Position numbers and translations under genes: made by a program. Under the pieces are notes generated by a model, which saw only the letters and a list, made by a program, of their open reading frames with translations, did not search any database and was not told the origin of the DNA. From Talpa occidentalis (lineage: Eukaryota; Chordata; Mammalia; Eulipotyphla; Talpidae): a stretch of 64,000 bases of DNA. How positions within the stretch are numbered: the stretch's first letter is position 1; each line of letters starts with the position of its first letter. Positions 23,064-34,420 of this stretch are shown here, piece by piece. The stretch is taken from the NCBI RefSeq assembly GCF_014898055.3, contig NW_023601322.1:73312740-73376739 (forward strand), written 5' to 3'.

Positions 23064-23213
23064 GGGGCAGGGAGCAGTTGGTTGAAGGCAGGGTTTAGGG
23101 GTACAAAAATAAATACCTCAGCTATTTTAACTGCCCTCAGGGGCCCCCTCCCCCCCCCCCCCCCCCCCCCCCCCCCGTTCTCTCCAAATAAACCTGTCTA
23201 AAGCCATTTTCCC
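23064..23213 (+). repeat. Local direct repeat, copy 2, with poly-C expansion
   Basis: Near-copy of 22026-22158. It is about 17 bp longer because the C-rich segment has expanded to five C, one T and then 27 uninterrupted C (23150-23176). Outside that tract the two copies differ at only a handful of positions, suggesting a fairly recent common origin or gene conversion. Confidence 0.85.
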
Positions 23214-23219
23214 TGACAT

Positions 23220-25760
23220 CCCCTGCAGGGAAGGTCTGAGGCCAGGAAGAGGGGGTGTCAAGGACACAAGGAAGTTTCCTAGCTGCTCTTTAGGGGCTAA
23301 TAAAAACAAAAAGAAAATTAACCCAGATTCATTCTCTCATCACTAGATCTTATTAGAGCCTGATTACATAATCTATCTTAGTTTACATTCTCCCTTAACC
23401 TGTTTATTTAATTGGTGATAATAGAACTGGAGTCTCATGTTGGGCTCATATATCTGGCCAGGTTGGGCGGTAGAGGCAATTTATTGTAAGCATAAATCTG
23501 GGAGAACCAGAGGTCTCTGCACACACACAGGGTTGTTACTAGCAGTGGTTGCTTTGTGTTGTGGGATTTGCAATCAGGATTGATCAGCATTGCTCCAAAG
23601 GGCCACTAAATTACTGAGTGCCACAGTTCTGCTAGAAACATTGGGCTTGGGCTCTCTGGGGTAGTCCTTTAGCATCCATGGGCCTGCCAAAGCCAGCTAG
23701 AGAAAGTTGGGAAGGGGAAATTTATTTCTTCATAGAATGGTGGGGGTGGCCAGAGTTCTCGGCCCTGCTTTCTCTGCTCCCACGCCACAGATGGCCAGAT
23801 GTCCCAGACCCCAAAGGAGATCTGAGGGAGAAGGCCTGTATTAGGCACTATAAACAACAGGAAGGGATAGCATGGATAGCATGCCAGGGTGCAGCCATGG
23901 CTTCTCAGCTGGGCGCTCTATAGCCCAAGGTGAGCTTCTCATCTATCTTCACAGCGCCCCTGGTGGCCAGGAGGAGGTATTGGAATATTTCTTCCAAGCC
24001 CTTTAGGAAGCCTGGGGCAGAGGCCTCTTTCATTTCCACACTCTCAGAGCTGGACCAGGCAGTTTAGAGGTTGGCAATAATCTGCCTTTGTTATATTTAG
24101 TGACTAATTGTGTCACTTTATTACCTAAATGTCTGTTCAGTGTCTCTTTCCCCCCCTTAGTTAAAACAGAACACAGTTCTTTGCCTGCTGGCAATGTCTT
24201 TTCGCATTACCAATTTTCCTTCAGCATTTGTTCTTGTTCATTTAGCTTGGAATTGGTGTTTCATTTGGTCACTGCTAGTGGTTTGTCTGGCTTTTGGGGC
24301 CAGAAATTATTTTTTTCCTGCCTAGGGGAGAGATGTCACTATATTTGGAAAGCAATTTTCCCCGATTCAGGAGCCAAAGTGATTTTATGATTCAGCTATT
24401 AAATTTTTTTTTTTTTTGCTTTGTAAGTATCTAATTTTCTTTCAGAAGAAATATATGAATAGTTCTCTGCATATGTGTATCTGAAATAAGGATGGAGACA
24501 TGTAGATTTACAAACTCTCGTTTATAATCTCTAGTGCACTAAAGAAGAGAGAGAACAAGAAGCACACTCATACTACCTGATGTGTTCTTCAGAATTTCAT
24601 ATATATATCTCATGTACTTGTGAGTCTGATTTGTAGCTATCAGACTCTGATTTGTAGATATCCCATCCTTTGAAACAAGGAGTGACAAGACAGGTCTCTA
24701 GAACAAAGCTTCATTGTGAGTGTTTGAAGGATAATGGGGTTGTCTCAACTGAGTGGAGTCCTTAATATAAGTTTTCTTGGCTTTATTTTTTGAGATGTTA
24801 AAAAACTTGTTTTGCCTAATATATTAACATTCATTTCTAGGCTTTGAAAAATAATCCTGCTTTGGAAGGAGCATTTTAAATTTGAAATATGAGGCCTGTA
24901 TAGCGGTTCCTTGAAATCATTAACTGTCCCTTCAATATTAATTGCAGGTGTATCCATCATGGGGAACTTGTTTGTCATTAACGTGAGGGGGATGCAAAGC
25001 AAACACTCCTGGAACCCCTCCAGGGGTAATGCTGTCACTCAAAACTTTGTTCTGGAATTGATCTGCCCTTAGAATGGGCTGTCCCTATTGACAAAATGAC
25101 AGTTCGTGGTTTTAACAAAGCTGACAAGTTGCAGTTTTAGCAAATGAAATGGGAGTTGACTTGTGGACAGATCTGCCAGGCGGCTTTGACCCAGTGCAAA
25201 GTTTTTGTGGATGCCTCTGATGAGCCTGAGAGGGTCAAAGAGCAGGGTGCCTTGTATGTGGTGTTTAATTCCCGCATTCCAAGGACGTGACTAATTTGCT
25301 GTGTAGCCCAGCCATCACGGGCTTGGCCTTCTTGGAAAAGGTGGCATCTGTGTTTATGCAGGTCTCTGCTTAAGAAAGCTAACTCTATACATATGCTACA
25401 CATGAATTAAAAAAATTTGCTTGCCCCTGCACCCCCAGCCTCCATGACCTGCCTTCTGTTCTTACTGACTTGTGAGCTATTGATTCCTCCTTGGGGTTGG
25501 TGGCTTTTCACTTTTTACTCTTATCAGCAATTTTACCTATTAAATTCTAATCTGGGTCTAAAACATTTTCCAATAAAGCCAAAGCTTGGGGATCATCCAT
25601 TGGAAGGGAAACTGGATCCACAAAGGGCCCTCAGGGTATTTCCAATGAAAGGACAGTGCCTGTGCTGAGGAGCAGGCACCCTCGCTTGCAAATCATTTTG
25701 GTCATGGTGGGGTGGGTCAGGAGTGTCTATTTGAAATTGAGCTTTTGTTTCTTACCGAGG
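23220..25760. other. Mostly unique non-coding DNA
   Basis: 24090-24980 is AT-rich with T runs (24400-24418). 25560-25600 contains 'ccaataaagccaaagcttgggg', which looks like a poly-A signal context of an LTR, but the rest of an LTR could not be recognised. No coding feature supported. Confidence 0.35.
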
Positions 25761-25772
25761 TTACCCTGACTT

Positions 25773-26069
25773 CTTTTTTTAAATTTAACTTACTATTATT
25801 ATTTTTTAAAGATTTATTTATTTATGCATATGAGAACTGGGATACAGGTCAGAGGCGTGGGGGGGTGAGAGGATTCACAGGAGACAGAGTGGGGAACAGA
25901 ACAGGCAGACTGACTGAAATACACTGCTGAGGGGAGCAGCAGGCAGCAGGAGAGGTCTGTGTGCCATGTGGGTATCTTCCTGATCAGGGATCAAACTCGT
26001 GCTGCAGAGGCTGCAGACAGCTCTTCATAGTGCTGAAGCTTAACCCCTTGTGCCACCAGGGAGGTCCTC
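25773..26069 (-). repeat. tRNA-derived SINE, subfamily A (copy 4)
   Basis: Tail left (TTTTTTAAAGATTTATTTATTTATGC), head right (TGCCACCAGGGAGGTCC). The body has the A-type 'gaggattcacaggagacagagtgggg' and 'ctgactgaaatacactgctgagg'. The short target duplication CCCTGACTT occurs at 25764-25772 and 26070-26078. A second SINE begins immediately to the right. Confidence 0.9.
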
Positions 26070-26081
26070 CCCTGACTTTTT

Positions 26082-26351
26082 TTTTTTTTTAAAGATTTAT
26101 TTATTTATTTATTTATATAAGCACTGGGTACAGTCAGAAGTGCGGGCGGGCAAGAGAATTCACCAGAGCCAGAGGGGAGAGCAGAGCAGGCAGACTGATG
26201 AAGTACACTGCTAAGGGGAGCAGCAGGCAGCAGGAGAGGTCTGTGTGCCATGTGGGACCCTTGCCAGTGGCCAGGGATGGAACCAGTGCTGCAGAGGCTA
26301 CGGGGAGCTTTGCAGCCCAGCGCTCAGCTGCTATACCACCAGGGAAGTTCC
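26082..26351 (-). repeat. tRNA-derived SINE, subfamily B (copy 5)
   Basis: B-type body: 'ataagcactgggtacagtcagaagtgcgg', 'gagaattcaccagagccagag' and 'gaagtacactgctaaggggagcag'. The target duplication CCTCCCCTGACTTTTT lies at 26066-26081 and 26352-26367. The duplicated bases include the last nucleotides of copy 4, so copy 5 inserted after copy 4. Confidence 0.92.
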
Positions 26352-26554
26352 CCTCCCCTGACTTTTTAAAGAATGCCATCTTCCTAGTTCAGGTGGGTAA
26401 GGAGACCAGAGCTGAGTTCTCTTTCCAGATTACAAAGAACCTTGCTGGTAATATTTTCTGTCGCAGACTTGCAACTCATCCCTCTGATGGGCCAGGGACT
26501 TTTCTATGGTGATGTGGTCCAGTTATGGGAATATCCGATTCACTTTACTCTTCA

Positions 26555-26610
26555 ATAAATTCAATTTAACAAACACTTCTTGAGTGCTGGCTCTGTAAAA
26601 TTACCATGGA
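26555..26610 (-). repeat. L2 3' terminus fragment (antisense)
   Basis: 'caataaattcaatttaacaaacacttcttgagtgctggctctgt' is the reverse of the L2 3' end (AACAAATATTTATTGAGNGCCTNCTNTGTGCC on the antisense strand). Short and diverged. Confidence 0.5.
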
Positions 26611-26619
26611 AACCCAAGT

Positions 26620-27850
26620 GGAATCTTTAAAATCCTCTGGGGGAATTGTTCAGAGTTCCCACATCCACTGAGACGTCAATGATCAGGCAGGGAGCGTTGG
26701 TCACACCCATGCCTGCTGGCATGTTTGCTCCCAGCCCAAACAGCAGAGAGGGAGAACAGACAGGGACAATTTGTAGAGCTGATCATATTCATTTTTGTCC
26801 CTGACAGTGTGATGTGGGCTTCCAGGGAAGAAGAGTGAAGAGCTGGGGCTTTGATTTCTGTTGGAGCAAAGAGCCTAGTGCAGTGGTGCAGTGGTAGCTA
26901 CACCTGCCTCGATGTCATCGCCCACACGCTCTGTGCCAGGCAGGACCTACAAAGGGATGTCTCAGCGCCTGGTGACAGCCTTGTCTAAGGCACCTTGCAG
27001 CACAGCGGGGACCGTGGGCTTCAGAAGATCAAAGCCTCGATTACGTGAGACACTTGTCACCCAGCAGGAGCAGGGCATGTCCCTGACACAGGACTAGATA
27101 CCACAGAATCATGGTCCTGACAGGGGTCTTAGAGGAAGCAGGGGACCCCATGCTGTTTGTTCTTAAGAAGCCAGTAGTTCCAGCTGTGCTTGGAAAAGTT
27201 CCAACCTTGAAGAGGGCAAGATGGGGCACTGACATTTAAGAGCATTGTAATGATTGCAAATCTTTGTGCAAGTGACTATGAAGAGAGAAGAAGAGAAAGG
27301 AAGAAAAGAAAATCAAACTGGCTTAAACTGTGAAGGAAATCTGCTATTAACAGAAGTCCAGATGTAAGTTCAGTTAAGGGTTGATCCTGGAACACGGTCA
27401 TGTCACTGATGATGCAGTTTCTTTCACTTACCTTTAGGCTGATTTCTTTGATGGACCCAAACTGGTTGCCAGCAGTTTCCAGGGCTGCTGGCTTCCTCCA
27501 TTGGGTCCAGCAGGGAATGGAAAACATCTTTGCCTCAACTCTCCCAGCAAGTCCTGAGTTTCATCGATAACCCTAAATTGGCTTCTGTAACCACTCCTGA
27601 ACCAACCTCTGAAGCAGCTCACAAGCTTTCCCCTTGGGATACACAGTCAGCTTTGTGGGGAGCAAATGGAAATGAGGTGCTGTTGATGGAGGCATAGAGT
27701 CCAGAAGGCAGATAATAAATGTTCACTGCAGTGTCACTAAGGATATGACTTGAGCTCACTGATGTCCTTGCTTGCTAGTATCTGTTTACAGATAATTATA
27801 AAAACAGCCCCTGTTTTTTGTGGGGGCAGGGGTGGGATTTACTGTTTGAT
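26620..27850. other. Mostly unique non-coding DNA
   Basis: 27430-27610 ('ccaaactggttgccagcagtttccagggctgctgg', then 'aaccactcctgaaccaacc') resembles the antisense of an old LTR or internal MaLR segment, but I cannot name it. The rest is unassigned. Confidence 0.35.
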
Positions 27851-27854
27851 GTAA

Positions 27855-28070
27855 AAGAATCCAATATGCAAAGCACTTCATGGAAATTACATTAATCCCA
27901 AGATTGTGATCGTGCATTATCACCAGTTCTTTTCCACACGGAGGAAACCAAAGCACAGAAAGTGAAGTGACTTGCACAAGATCTCAAGGACAATTAGAGG
28001 TAGAGCCTTCATTTGAACTCGGGCCTGTGACTCCAAAGCCTGTGAATTTATAGGCAGGATGCCAGGCCAC
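27855..28070 (+). repeat. MIR element
   Basis: A nearly full MIR order: 'gcaaagcacttcatggaaattacattaatcc', 'ggaggaaaccaaagcacagaaagtgaagtgacttgcacaagatc', 'ttcatttgaactcgggcctgtgactccaaagcc'. This is one of the better preserved ancient elements here. Confidence 0.8.
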
Positions 28071-28079
28071 TGGTATCCA

Positions 28080-29700
28080 TACTGCAGGCTAGAGAGTTCC
28101 CAGCCAGAGAGGGTTTGGGTCTTCTAAGCCTTCTGGTTTTTCTAGAGAGGTGTTCTCCAGTTTTCTAGGTTGCAGGTCCATCAATGCCACTGAACCTTCC
28201 CTGTGCCTCAGCCAGCTCACCTATGAAAAAAGTGGGCTTGGACTCGTAGTTTCTCAGTCATTTCCATCTTGGACAGCCCAGAGCTCCCTGAGTCTGAGCT
28301 GAGCTTGGGTTTGTTTGTTTTTTGTTTTTTTTTTTTTTTTGCTTTGCCTCTGGTATGCAGGACGGTTTTTTTCCCCCACCCTGGTATTCTTTTTGGGAGA
28401 AATGATTTCTTTACTAGGCTCTTGTTTTCCCATTAAATAAAAGGAATATTCAGTTATTTTCTGTGCTCATCTCAGAGAATCTGAAAGAACCAGGGATGGG
28501 TTTCCAGGGTGCAGGTGTTAAATCTCCCTGACAGGTTTGTCCTTTAGGCAGGTGCGGCCTGGCACCCTGCCCTCTGCTCTGGTGTGCCCCCGGATCCCCA
28601 GGGACACTGCGGAACTCCTGAGGGCCAGCCTCTGATTTATAGGGTGAGAGTGAGAGCCAATCCCTCCTGCAGTCCCTCCATCCCCACATGAGAAACCAGT
28701 TTAATCTGCAGTAGCTGCTGGTGCTGTTCCTCTGAGTTTGCCCCTGTGATTTCCTCTCCAGTTATCTTCTCATTAGAGTCGTCCCTCTGAGGGCTGAGGG
28801 CCTCTCTCTATCCAGGTGTAACACATGCCTATATAGGGGAGTCTCTGACTCTGTACGTGCCAACTTGATTATTGCTCTAAGTCTGCCTGAGAACAGTGAG
28901 ATTTCACTCTCTCCGCATAGCTGTTGTTTCTTTCCATAGCATGTCCTTTATCTCTGGGGAGTGTTGACTTTTCTCTAGGGTCCTGGTGACTGTGCTCAGC
29001 AGTGTCCATGAGTCATAGGCTTTGGGGGCATGAACTGGCACTTCTGATGGTGGCTGGATATGCCCAGCCTCAGCTGCTGTCTGGTCGGAGCCCTATAAAG
29101 GGTAGCCCTGCTTGTTCCTTGGCTTGGGTGGCCAACCACCAGGATGATTGACTGTATTTGTGTTCAAATGAATGAGCTGCTTGGTCATCATGTAGATCTG
29201 TTGGAGGTTTAAGGGGGCACCACGGTGCGTGACACTGAGGTCGTGACCCCCATGTAGGGAGGTGCTAGGCAAAATGCCACCTTCCCACTTTGTTTCTGCA
29301 GGGTCTAGAGACAAGTCTCTGCATTGTGGTCTGTCCTGGTGTGGGCTGTCAGTCCTAGGGAGGTGCTGATTCTTGGGGATGAGAATGACGGAGATTTTTT
29401 GTCAGAAGCCACTGAGTTATGAAGTGTGGTGTTGAATGTCTTCTTAAAGATAAAAGCATCTTTGAAACCACATCTGCCACCCACCTTCAGTTGTGATGGC
29501 TGGGGAACAGAGAGGTGAGTGCCACTGTGCCCAGTGAGGAGCACCCATCCAGCCATGGGAGCGGCCTCAGGGATCCAGCAGTACACCCTGTAGTACATTC
29601 TACCATTTCCTGAGCTTGTTTCCTGGAGGCTCCCCACCTGGCCTGGGTCACTGGCAGAAGCAGAAGGGAGTGTTTTCCCCTACAAACAGTGTAGGAAAAA
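28080..29700. other. Unique non-coding DNA with a poly-T tract
   Basis: A T-rich tract at 28311-28340 (interrupted, then about 15 T) could be the reverse of a retrotransposon tail, but no element body is recognisable next to it. No coding evidence. Confidence 0.35.
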
Positions 29701-29704
29701 TCGA

Positions 29705-29860
29705 GGTGAATTATCTGGCTGCTGCGTGAGTGCTTTATTGATTACAGAGCGCCAATCAAATTAGCTGTCAGAAGAGAATGCAGATGGCACCATGTGGAAT
29801 GGATTTTCTATATCCCCTAATTGCATTATTTCAATCAGCGGGTGAACATTGCGTGGCTTG
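29705..29860. promoter_or_regulatory. Candidate conserved enhancer-like element
   Basis: AT-rich, repeat-free, with densely packed developmental transcription factor-like cores: TGATTACA-type at 29739-29746, CCAATCAAATTAGCTGTCA at 29752-29770 (CCAAT, PBX/HOX-like AATCAA, homeodomain TTAG, MEIS-like CTGTCA), and two E-boxes, CAGATG (29781-29786) and CATGTG (29791-29796). A canonical G-quadruplex motif follows at 29874-29898. Motif density is visible; enhancer function is inference. Confidence 0.35.
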
Positions 29861-30154
29861 CAGCGGGATTTGTGGGGGTGTCGGGGAGTGGGGGTGGGCT
29901 GACACGCACAGTCCGAGCCAGGCTGAGGATATGGGTTTGAATGTCACAGGTATTTTAATATCAAGATTGAGCATTAACAGACTGGATCCTGATTACTTGA
30001 TGGGTTAATGCAGGGCAGGGGCAGCGATTCAAGCACCGGCTTATAGGCGAGAACGCTCGCCCCCCATCCCCCACCTCGCTCCCCTACCCTGCACCTTGGA
30101 GTTGGAGCTGTGTCAATCCCTAGAGTAAGCAGATTGAAACAGCTCTCTTCCATC

Positions 30155-30310
30155 TTCTGAAGGAGGTATTGCCTAGTGCTTAAGAGCTTTCGTTCTGGCC
30201 CAGATCTTAGTTTTTCTGCTCCTCACCAGTTGAGTGACCTTGGCGGGAGACTTAACCTTTCCAATCTTCAGCTTGTTCATTTGTAAAACGGAATTTGTGG
30301 CCACATGAAC
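30155..30310 (+). repeat. MIR element
   Basis: 'ttgcctagtgcttaagagctttcgttctggcccagat', then 'ccagttgagtgaccttggcgggagacttaacctttcc' and 'cttgttcatttgtaaaacgg', is the classic MIR 5'-to-core order. Confidence 0.78.
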
Positions 30311-30319
30311 ACAGAGCCT

Positions 30320-32455
30320 TCCGGACATCGAAGGCGGTCATGTGTGCGCAGAGCGTGGTCCAGGGCTGGAGTGTGGCTGGTTTGCAGAGGCCGGGCGCTT
30401 CCTCAGAAGACCACTTTTCTTTCCCTGGGGCGCTTGAGGATTTAGAAGGTCTCCCAGGTTAGAATGTGGAAAAGCTGACTGACCCTGGAGAGAAATCTAA
30501 ATACATTGTTTCTCACAAAATCTTGATTTTTGAAAAATTCTTCTGTGGATTTGATTCTTCCTCTGATCAGGCAAGGTAAATCTGTGAGCTCTTCCCCAAG
30601 ATCCAGCCTGGTGGACCCTGTGTCCTCCGGTGGTAGGCGTGGCTTTGTGGCGGCTCCCCCCCCCACACACCCTTCCTCTCCCCCACCCCCCGCCAGTACC
30701 ATGACTCCGGGCTAATCCCCGAACCGCTCGCTCGATGCTAAAAAGCCTCCACTGATCGTCTTCTGTGTCGCCCCAGGGTTTGGGTTTTCCAGTTTGGCTC
30801 ATTTGTTCTCCTTCATGTTGGGGAGTTCTATGTCCCAGAGAGTTGGGGCTAACAGGAGTTTGGTGCTCAGGAAAAGAACCAACAGTGCTTTGTGGGGGGG
30901 GAGGTGGCATCACTATCCTGTGGCTGCAGGCTCTGGAGGTGCAGCAGCATCTATGCTGGGACTGACAGCAGTTCACTCATGCTTGAACTCCAGCCCAACG
31001 AGACTCAGGAGGCAACTTCTTGTCCAGTGAGGCTGCTGCACCTCCAACTGAGGATGCCCATAAAATTTGGGAGGAAAGAGCCAGGCGGGATGGAGGAGGA
31101 AGGTGTGCGTCAGATCTGTGGGGCCTCAGTCTAGGCCACCTGAAGTGAAAGCTCCGTGGACCAGTAGCCATGGCCTGGGGTGGCATCGAGACTCCTACAC
31201 TCCTACTCAAGGATGTCTCTGGCTCTCCAGGCTGTAGTTACCTGTTTCTGGCATCAACCAGCCTTTCTGTCACCTCCCACCTGGGAGTTTCACCTCGGAG
31301 GAGTGCATTACCTCCACCAGACAAAACGAGGTGGCAGGTGGCGCGGGGGCTGCCATAAATGACATCAGGGTCCAACTTGCCATTTGCAGAAGAATTGGTT
31401 CTTTGGCTCTAGAACCACAACTCCTCTCATCTCTATACTGTGGCAACACAGGGTGGGTGGTGCAGGCAGAGGAAGGGGTTGGGGACCCTCTTTAAGTCCT
31501 AGGAGGCTCACTGTGTGCTCCATTCTTGGGTGCTGGGGTCTCTGTCGAGGCCTCGATCTGACCTGTCCAGGTCACAGGAGGAGAGCAGAGGGTCAGACCC
31601 TGTCCTCCTCCCACACCACCCCCTTCTCAGGCAGAGGCCAGGGGCTGCCGTAGGAAATGGTCTTTGACTTGTAAGAACATACACCCAAGCAAGCATGGGC
31701 CAGCGAGTTTGCAGTTCACAGTACGAAACTCTTCCGAGAGAGAACTCCAAGGAAATCTAATTAGGAGGCCTGTAATCCATTAAGTCCTGTGCTCTGGGAC
31801 TGGGTATTGTGTAGGCGTGTGAGAGGCTGGGTGGCAGAAGCCCCGGCTCCTTCATCTGGCTTGGTGGAAGCGCCACGTGAGGGCGGTCTGGCAGGGATGC
31901 TGCGGGATTCTTATGCTCCCGAGCAGGAAACAGGCCGAGCACGTCCTGAGAGCTGTTGGGTCACTCTGAGCCTGGAGAGCTGTAGATGCTGCACAGGCGG
32001 GCCCGGGATGTCCTCTGCCCTCCTTCCTCTGTGGTACATCTTCAGTGTTGGGACACTGACTTCTCTTCTGAATCAGCCTCTCACCTTGGATGAGAGGTGG
32101 ATCCGTGGTGGACACTGACAAGACTGGAGTCCATCTGACACCCTTCTCCTCCTGTTTCCTGTGAGCCAGGCTGAAGTGTGGACCCTGGCGAGGAGCAGTT
32201 GCAGCAGGGGAGGTGGTCAGCGAGGCCAGGAGGATCTACTTCTTTTGCACGCAGCTCCCCTCTGTTCCCTCCCTGCCTCTGCTCTGGCACTCCCCTGGCT
32301 CACGTCCAGGGACATCTCCCATCTGCGCTGTGATGCTGGGACCACAGGCTCTGCATCCCTGTGAGTGCTGAGATGATCCCACGTGAGGGGCGACTGTGAA
32401 TAGCTGAAGCATCAGTGCTTCAAATGATATACTTTTGTCTAGACAAGCGAGTACA
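30320..32455. other. Unique non-coding DNA
   Basis: GC-moderate. Frames 30442-30976 (minus) cross C-rich and G-rich low-complexity stretches (for example 30655-30695) and give Gly- and Pro-rich peptides without family resemblance. No named repeat found. Confidence 0.4.
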
Positions 32456-32471
32456 AGGTTGTTGCTTTAAA

Positions 32472-32739
32472 GATTTATTTATTTATACAAGCACTGGGTA
32501 CAGTCAGCAGCGGGGGTGGGGTGGGGAGAGGGGGTTTGAGAGAATTCACTAGAGCCAGAGCGGGGAACAGAACAGGCAGACTGATGAAGTACTTTTGCTG
32601 AGGGAGCAGCGGGCGGCAGGAGAGGTCTATCGTGCCACGTGGGACCGTCGCCGGTGGCCGGGGATGGAACTGGTGCTGCAGAGGCTGCAGGCAGCTCCGC
32701 AGCCTAGCGCTCAACCACTGCACCACCAGGGGAGGCCCT
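32472..32739 (-). repeat. tRNA-derived SINE, subfamily B (copy 6)
   Basis: B-type copy with the target duplication AGGTTGTTGCTTTAAA (32456-32471) against AGGTTGTTCCTTTAAA (32740-32755), one mismatch in 16. Contains a G-rich stretch (32512-32534) with four G-runs of at least 4. The tRNA-like head with CACCACCAGGGGAGGCCC is intact. Confidence 0.94.
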
Positions 32740-32999
32740 AGGTTGTTCCTTTAAATCTAATTTTCCTCTGCTGTTGTTTCGATGGATGACAAGAGGCACA
32801 GCTACACAGTGAGGAGTCATGTGGCTGTGGCCTCTCCTACCTTTGTAGAGCCTGTGACCTGGAGTGCATGCAGGAGTGAGCCAAGCACATGAAGGATGCT
32901 GGAATTAAAGTAATGACAGGTAGCCTGGACTCTAAAACAGCCTCCTCAGAGGCTTTGTTGCCTTCAATCTTGCTTCCTTCAATTCATCTTCTACACAGT

Positions 33000-33140
33000 A
33001 GACAGAAAGATTTTCTAGAACACAACTGAGCACATCCTCCCTGGTTTCCTTTCCCCAAGGATCAAAGTCCACACTCTGTGGAGGTCTCCTTGGTGTGACC
33101 TGCAAAGCCATGCACGATGGGTTCCTGGTCCTCTCCATCC
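33000..33140 (+). repeat. L2 fragment
   Basis: 'tgcaaagccatgcacgatgggttcctggtcctctccatccc' matches the L2 segment 'tacaaggccctgcatgatctggcccctgcctacctctcc'. Diverged; the boundaries are loose. Confidence 0.55.
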
Positions 33141-33289
33141 CTAGGCCCAGTCCTGTGCCATCCATCACTCAGTTGGTTAAGACCAGGGGAGGTGGAATGT
33201 GGGCAATGAGTGGTTCTACCTACCAATTGTCTTTCTGTGCGTTTCCAGCATCAGAGACTGAAGACCTGACTTACCGAGTCAGAAAACTG

Positions 33290-33470
33290 GAGGTGGAGGG
33301 CTGAATGCCAGCTTTGGCAATTCTGTCCTGATTTGGCTTTGCTGAGTCTCTTCTCTCAGTTCAGCTGGCACACTGGAGCAGGTCACAGGTGATACTTCCC
33401 CAAGGCTCAGGACCTTTATAAACTGAGGGTAGTAAAAGTAAAGTGCATAACACTAAGGATGTGGGGTACC
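33290..33470 (+). repeat. MIR-like fragment
   Basis: 'ctttataaactgagggtagtaaaagtaaagtgcataacac' has the texture of the MIR 3' core (AAAATGAGGATAATAATAGTA...). Low certainty. Confidence 0.4.
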
Positions 33471-33479
33471 TCTTTAGCT

Positions 33480-34400
33480 TCTAGATGCCAAAGATTGCTT
33501 ATGACCTGACAGTCCTACTCTCACAGGTTGACAAATAGGTTTTTCTGTTGCTGGAGTTGCAAAGAAATATTTTAGACCCTTGTTCACAGACGATGACTCA
33601 GAGGCAGGAGGGGAGCAGCAGAAATGCAAAATGGCAAAGGTTGTTTGGTAATGGGCATGCTTTTTGGTGAAGGAAAAGACAAAATTTTAAAAAAGAAAAA
33701 ATGGGAAAAAATGGTTCAGAATATACTATGGCATCTCCTTTCTAAACTTGTGCTGGTTGTAGGTAGGAGTCAGGTACTGGGTGCTTACCAGGGGACTCGC
33801 TTCTAATGCATGTTGATGAAGAGGGGCTTTCCTTTGATGTGAGAAAAGGGAGATCATGTTGGGGCATTTCTTGATAAGGAGCCTTCTCCTGGAGCTTCAT
33901 AGAGTTCCCTGCTTTTTGAGATTCTGTATGTCATAGCCCCGTGCTTGTTCTCATGCTAGCTTGCTGGTTTACCTTCATGATGATGAGCTCTCACACGATG
34001 CCCTCCCCAAAGGCAACAGAGTGCAAAGAGAAAAAAGATACAGAGGCAGAGAGTGGAGGCCTGATACTGGGGCTCTTGGAGAGGCAGCATAGCAGATGGC
34101 TTAGGAGAAATAAAGATATTATGGAAGAAAAATTGAGCTGAAGAAGAAATATACATATGCAAATTGGAGGGGCTCAGTGGTCTCCAGGCAAGATAAATAG
34201 AATGAGATCTATATGAAGCTGTAGCCTGCTGACCTGTTGAAACAAATATGTGTGATGAAGAAGTTCTTTGTACACAGAGGCAGAGAGTTAGTATAGCTGC
34301 CTGCCCCCCACTCTGCCCTATACCTGCCACCCATATTTTAATAGTCATTGAGATGTTGCTGCATTTGCTTCCTTGACCCTCTTTTCTTCTTTCCTTTCTT
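33480..34400. other. Unique non-coding DNA
   Basis: A-rich patch at 33680-33720. The minus-strand frame at 33956-34348 has no recognised product. Nothing else seen. Confidence 0.4.
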
Positions 34401-34420
34401 GTCCTTTCTTTTCACTTTTT

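Noticed and set aside
22158..23064. Small complete endogenous retrovirus between the two direct repeats
   Set aside because: The 900-bp spacer shows no primer-binding site, polypurine tract or retroviral protein motif, and the repeat ends are not TG...CA.
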